This document shows positions 62,174-64,000 of a stretch of DNA of 64,000 nucleotides, one piece after another (position 1 is the first letter of the stretch; each line of letters starts with the position of its first letter). Source of the stretch: an uncultured Candidatus Entotheonella sp. GTDB lineage: Bacteria; Tectomicrobia; Entotheonellia; Entotheonellales; Entotheonellaceae. The DNA is taken from positions 3,891,489 through 3,955,488 of the forward strand of contig OY282375.1 in the NCBI GenBank assembly GCA_958295825.1, given 5' to 3'. The notes beneath the pieces were generated by a model, which worked only from the letters and a program-made list of their open reading frames with translations, ran no database searches and was not told where the DNA came from. The position numbers were made by a program, and so were the translations under genes.

Positions 62174-64000
62174 ATGACGACCGACATACGTTTACGCAGA
62201 CCCTTATGGATGGCGTTCATAGTCCTGATGGCGATGGCGGCGGCCATGGCGTCGGACGGCAGGGCGCAGGGCGGGGCTGCTGTGCCAACAAATAACATAA
62301 CTGTGGAGTTCGCATCGTTTTCGAATGGGACCTCCATGCCGCCGTTGTTTCAGACAGATGGCATGACGTTTCTTGCGCATAGTTCTTCCGCCGGTAAGCC
62401 TACGATTATAAACCGGGGTACGCCGAGCGAACGAGGTTATGGATTTCCAGATGCGGGCGTCACGGTTGTTCTGCCGATGGAAGCAAGTGTCGTTGAGGTT
62501 CGGGTTCGTCTTTGTCTTTTTTATGGTGATTTTGACGGTGGGGTTCTGGTTGAAGCGTATAGCTTGACGGGCACTCTGGTAGCGCGGGCGCGTGCTCAGT
62601 TTCGTGATGCGTGTAACGACCTTTTGCTGAAGGGTGATTCCGATTCGATTTCGATTGTTCGCTTTACGGGTGGCAGGGGTGCTGCGTCGATTGCGCGGCT
62701 GAGCGCCATCTCGAGTACGGCGCCTGTGGTGAACGCGGGCGAGGACCAGTCCGTTGCTGCCGGGTCGCTGGTGATCCTGTCGGGCACGGCGTGGGATCCG
62801 AATGGCGTTATCGCCAGCTATTCGTGGGAGCAGACGGATGGTACGGATGTCTCGCTGAGCGCGGATGGCGCCGTCGCCATGTTTACTGCTCCCGATGTAT
62901 TGGTGGACGAGGGATTGACCTTTCGCCTCACCGTTGTCGATAACGCTGGTGAGACAACGAGTGATGATGCAAGGGTGGTCGTGCAGGTTGATGATGGCGA
63001 TAGCGTTGACAGATTTATCTCGGTCAGTGCTGGGGACGAGCATACCTGCGGCTTGCTTGATACGGGCGCTGTGCGGTGTTGGGGTAGTGATAATTCTGGT
63101 CATTCTGCGGATTCTTTTGGTCAATCCGTACCGCTTGCAGGTACCTTTACTGCGATTGGTGCTGGGTTGTCTCATACCTGTGGCTTGCGTGATACGGGCG
63201 CTGTGGAATGCTGGGGTCGTAATGATGATGGTCGGTCCACGCCGCCGGCAGGCGCTTTTGCCATGATCAGTGCTGGGTGGCAGCATACTTGCGGGGTTCG
63301 AGACACAGGCGTCGTGCAATGTTGGGGTAGGGATGGCGGTTCTGGCGAGTCCGCGTCGCCGGTGGGTATTTTTACTGCGGTTAGTGCTGGGGGAAGCCAT
63401 AATTGCGGTCTACTTGAGACAAATGTCGTTCGATGTTGGGGTAGTAATTTTTGGGGTCAGTCCACGCCGCCTTCGGGCAGGTTTATTGCGGTCAGCGCCG
63501 GGAGTAGTTATACCTGTGGCTTGCGCGAGACAGGCGCTGTTCAGTGCTGGGGCTATGATTACTCTGGTCAGTCCACGCCGCCTTCGGGCAAGTTTGTTGC
63601 GGTCAGCGCCGGGAGCAGTCATACCTGTGGCTTGCGCGAGACGGGTGCCGTGCAATGTTGGGGTGATGATTACTTTGGTCAATCCACGCCGCCGTCAGGC
63701 AGGTTTATCGCGGTCAGCGCTGGGAGGGGGCATACCTGCGGCTTGCGTGAGACGGGTGCTGTGCAGTGTTGGGGTAGTAATGAACGTGGTCAATCTCTGT
63801 TGCCTTTGGGCACGTTTACAGAAGTTGGTACCGGGCAGGAATTTTCTTGGTTTTCTGATAGCGCTCATACCTGTGGTTTGCGCGAGACGGGCGTCGTGGA
63901 TTGCTGGGGCGGGAATTTTTATGGCCAGTCTGTGCCGCTTGAGGGTGTTTTTACCACGGTTAGCGTTGGGTGGGACCGTGTTTGCGGTCTGCGTGAGACA
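62174..64000 (+). CDS. Secreted PKD-like and RCC1-repeat protein (partial, runs off the window)
   Basis: At least 609 codons with no stop before 64000. ATG 62174 follows AGGAGA. A signal peptide of about 33 residues ends near GRAQGG, followed by an N-terminal domain (40-175), a PKD-like domain (about 180-270, PVVNAGEDQSVAAGS and SYSWEQTDGT), and then RCC1 (regulator of chromosome condensation) repeats of about 37 residues: FIAVSAGSSYTCGLRETGAV then QCWGYDYSGQSTPPSG. Eight repeats and the start of a ninth are visible, several nearly identical in DNA. RCC1 propellers bind proteins. Its secreted location suggests surface interaction. Not clear whether it is part of the island. Confidence 0.83.
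   Translation, partial: MTTDIRLRRPLWMAFIVLMAMAAAMASDGRAQGGAAVPTNNITVEFASFSNGTSMPPLFQTDGMTFLAHSSSAGKPTIINRGTPSERGYGFPDAGVTVVLPMEASVVEVRVRLCLFYGDFDGGVLVEAYSLTGTLVARARAQFRDACNDLLLKGDSDSISIVRFTGGRGAASIARLSAISSTAPVVNAGEDQSVAAGSLVILSGTAWDPNGVIASYSWEQTDGTDVSLSADGAVAMFTAPDVLVDEGLTFRLTVVDNAGETTSDDARVVVQVDDGDSVDRFISVSAGDEHTCGLLDTGAVRCWGSDNSGHSADSFGQSVPLAGTFTAIGAGLSHTCGLRDTGAVECWGRNDDGRSTPPAGAFAMISAGWQHTCGVRDTGVVQCWGRDGGSGESASPVGIFTAVSAGGSHNCGLLETNVVRCWGSNFWGQSTPPSGRFIAVSAGSSYTCGLRETGAVQCWGYDYSGQSTPPSGKFVAVSAGSSHTCGLRETGAVQCWGDDYFGQSTPPSGRFIAVSAGRGHTCGLRETGAVQCWGSNERGQSLLPLGTFTEVGTGQEFSWFSDSAHTCGLRETGVVDCWGGNFYGQSVPLEGVFTTVSVGWDRVCGLRET

Noticed and set aside
62204..63400. Minus-strand frame of about 400 codons with repeats
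   Set aside because: Antisense image of the RCC1-repeat gene. The repeat structure makes it look regular, but the plus strand gives signal peptide, PKD and RCC1 motifs.
1..64000. tRNA, rRNA or riboswitch genes
   Set aside because: I looked for cloverleaf ends, T-loops and common riboswitch cores along the window and saw none I could support; a covariance search would settle it.

Overview
The window looks like a GC-rich gammaproteobacterial chromosome. Supporting signs are the yebC-ruvC-ruvA-ruvB order, the dnaJ/merR/cbpA chaperone group, IHF/HU, IspB, Maf, TrkH and ComM. A sulfide-oxidising flavocytochrome c pair (fccA-fccB) at the left edge suggests use of reduced sulfur. Several CoA transferases, LLM flavin oxidoreductases and 2-hydroxyacid or glycolate dehydrogenases suggest a heterotrophic or mixotrophic uncultured lineage. 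No rRNA or tRNA gene was recognised.

Layout. 1-6 kb: fccAB, a frameshifted cupin, an epoxide-hydrolase-like enzyme, a D-2-hydroxyacid dehydrogenase and a CoA transferase. 6-13 kb: an unknown membrane protein, a sodium:solute symporter with a small membrane partner and a TPR protein, ArsM, an enoyl-CoA hydratase and a Uma2 nuclease-like protein. 13-16.6 kb: a minus-strand operon of LLM oxidoreductase, CoA transferase and YbdK ligase. 16.7-21.4 kb: SppA, a secreted SH3-caspase-FGE fusion and a GSA-like aminotransferase. 21.6-24.2 kb: a toxin-antitoxin cluster (HigA with a broken HigB, a DUF4411 PIN-like protein with an XRE-ImmA protein) and a DoxX protein. 24.2-33.6 kb: metabolic genes, TrkH and a short repetitive coiled-coil protein. 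33.7-46.5 kb: housekeeping genes (yebC-ruvCAB-queA; HU; dnaJ; cbpA; a CdaZ-type c-di-AMP synthase; an EF-G paralogue; maf; ispB; comM).

At 46,500 the comM (yifB) reading frame is cut in the middle of the conserved ATPase region. The sequence that follows begins TGT and carries two 15-bp repeats spaced 21 bp, like TnsB sites at a Tn7-type transposon end. From there to the right edge lies accessory DNA with lower GC for much of its length. It holds an orphan TnsE-like gene, a secreted thermonuclease, a lipoprotein, an overlapping pair encoding a helical-repeat protein and a PD-(D/E)XK-like protein of unknown function, a decayed IS5-family transposase, an ATPase plus TOPRIM/DUF4276-like pair, a type III restriction-modification system, and a secreted RCC1-repeat protein that runs off the window. 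This reads as a defence island in comM carried by a decayed Tn7-like element. The helical-repeat/nuclease pair is the best candidate for an undescribed system.

All calls come from reading the sequence and its translations. No database search was run. Family names rest on recognised motifs and remembered family features, and the far end of the island is not in the window.
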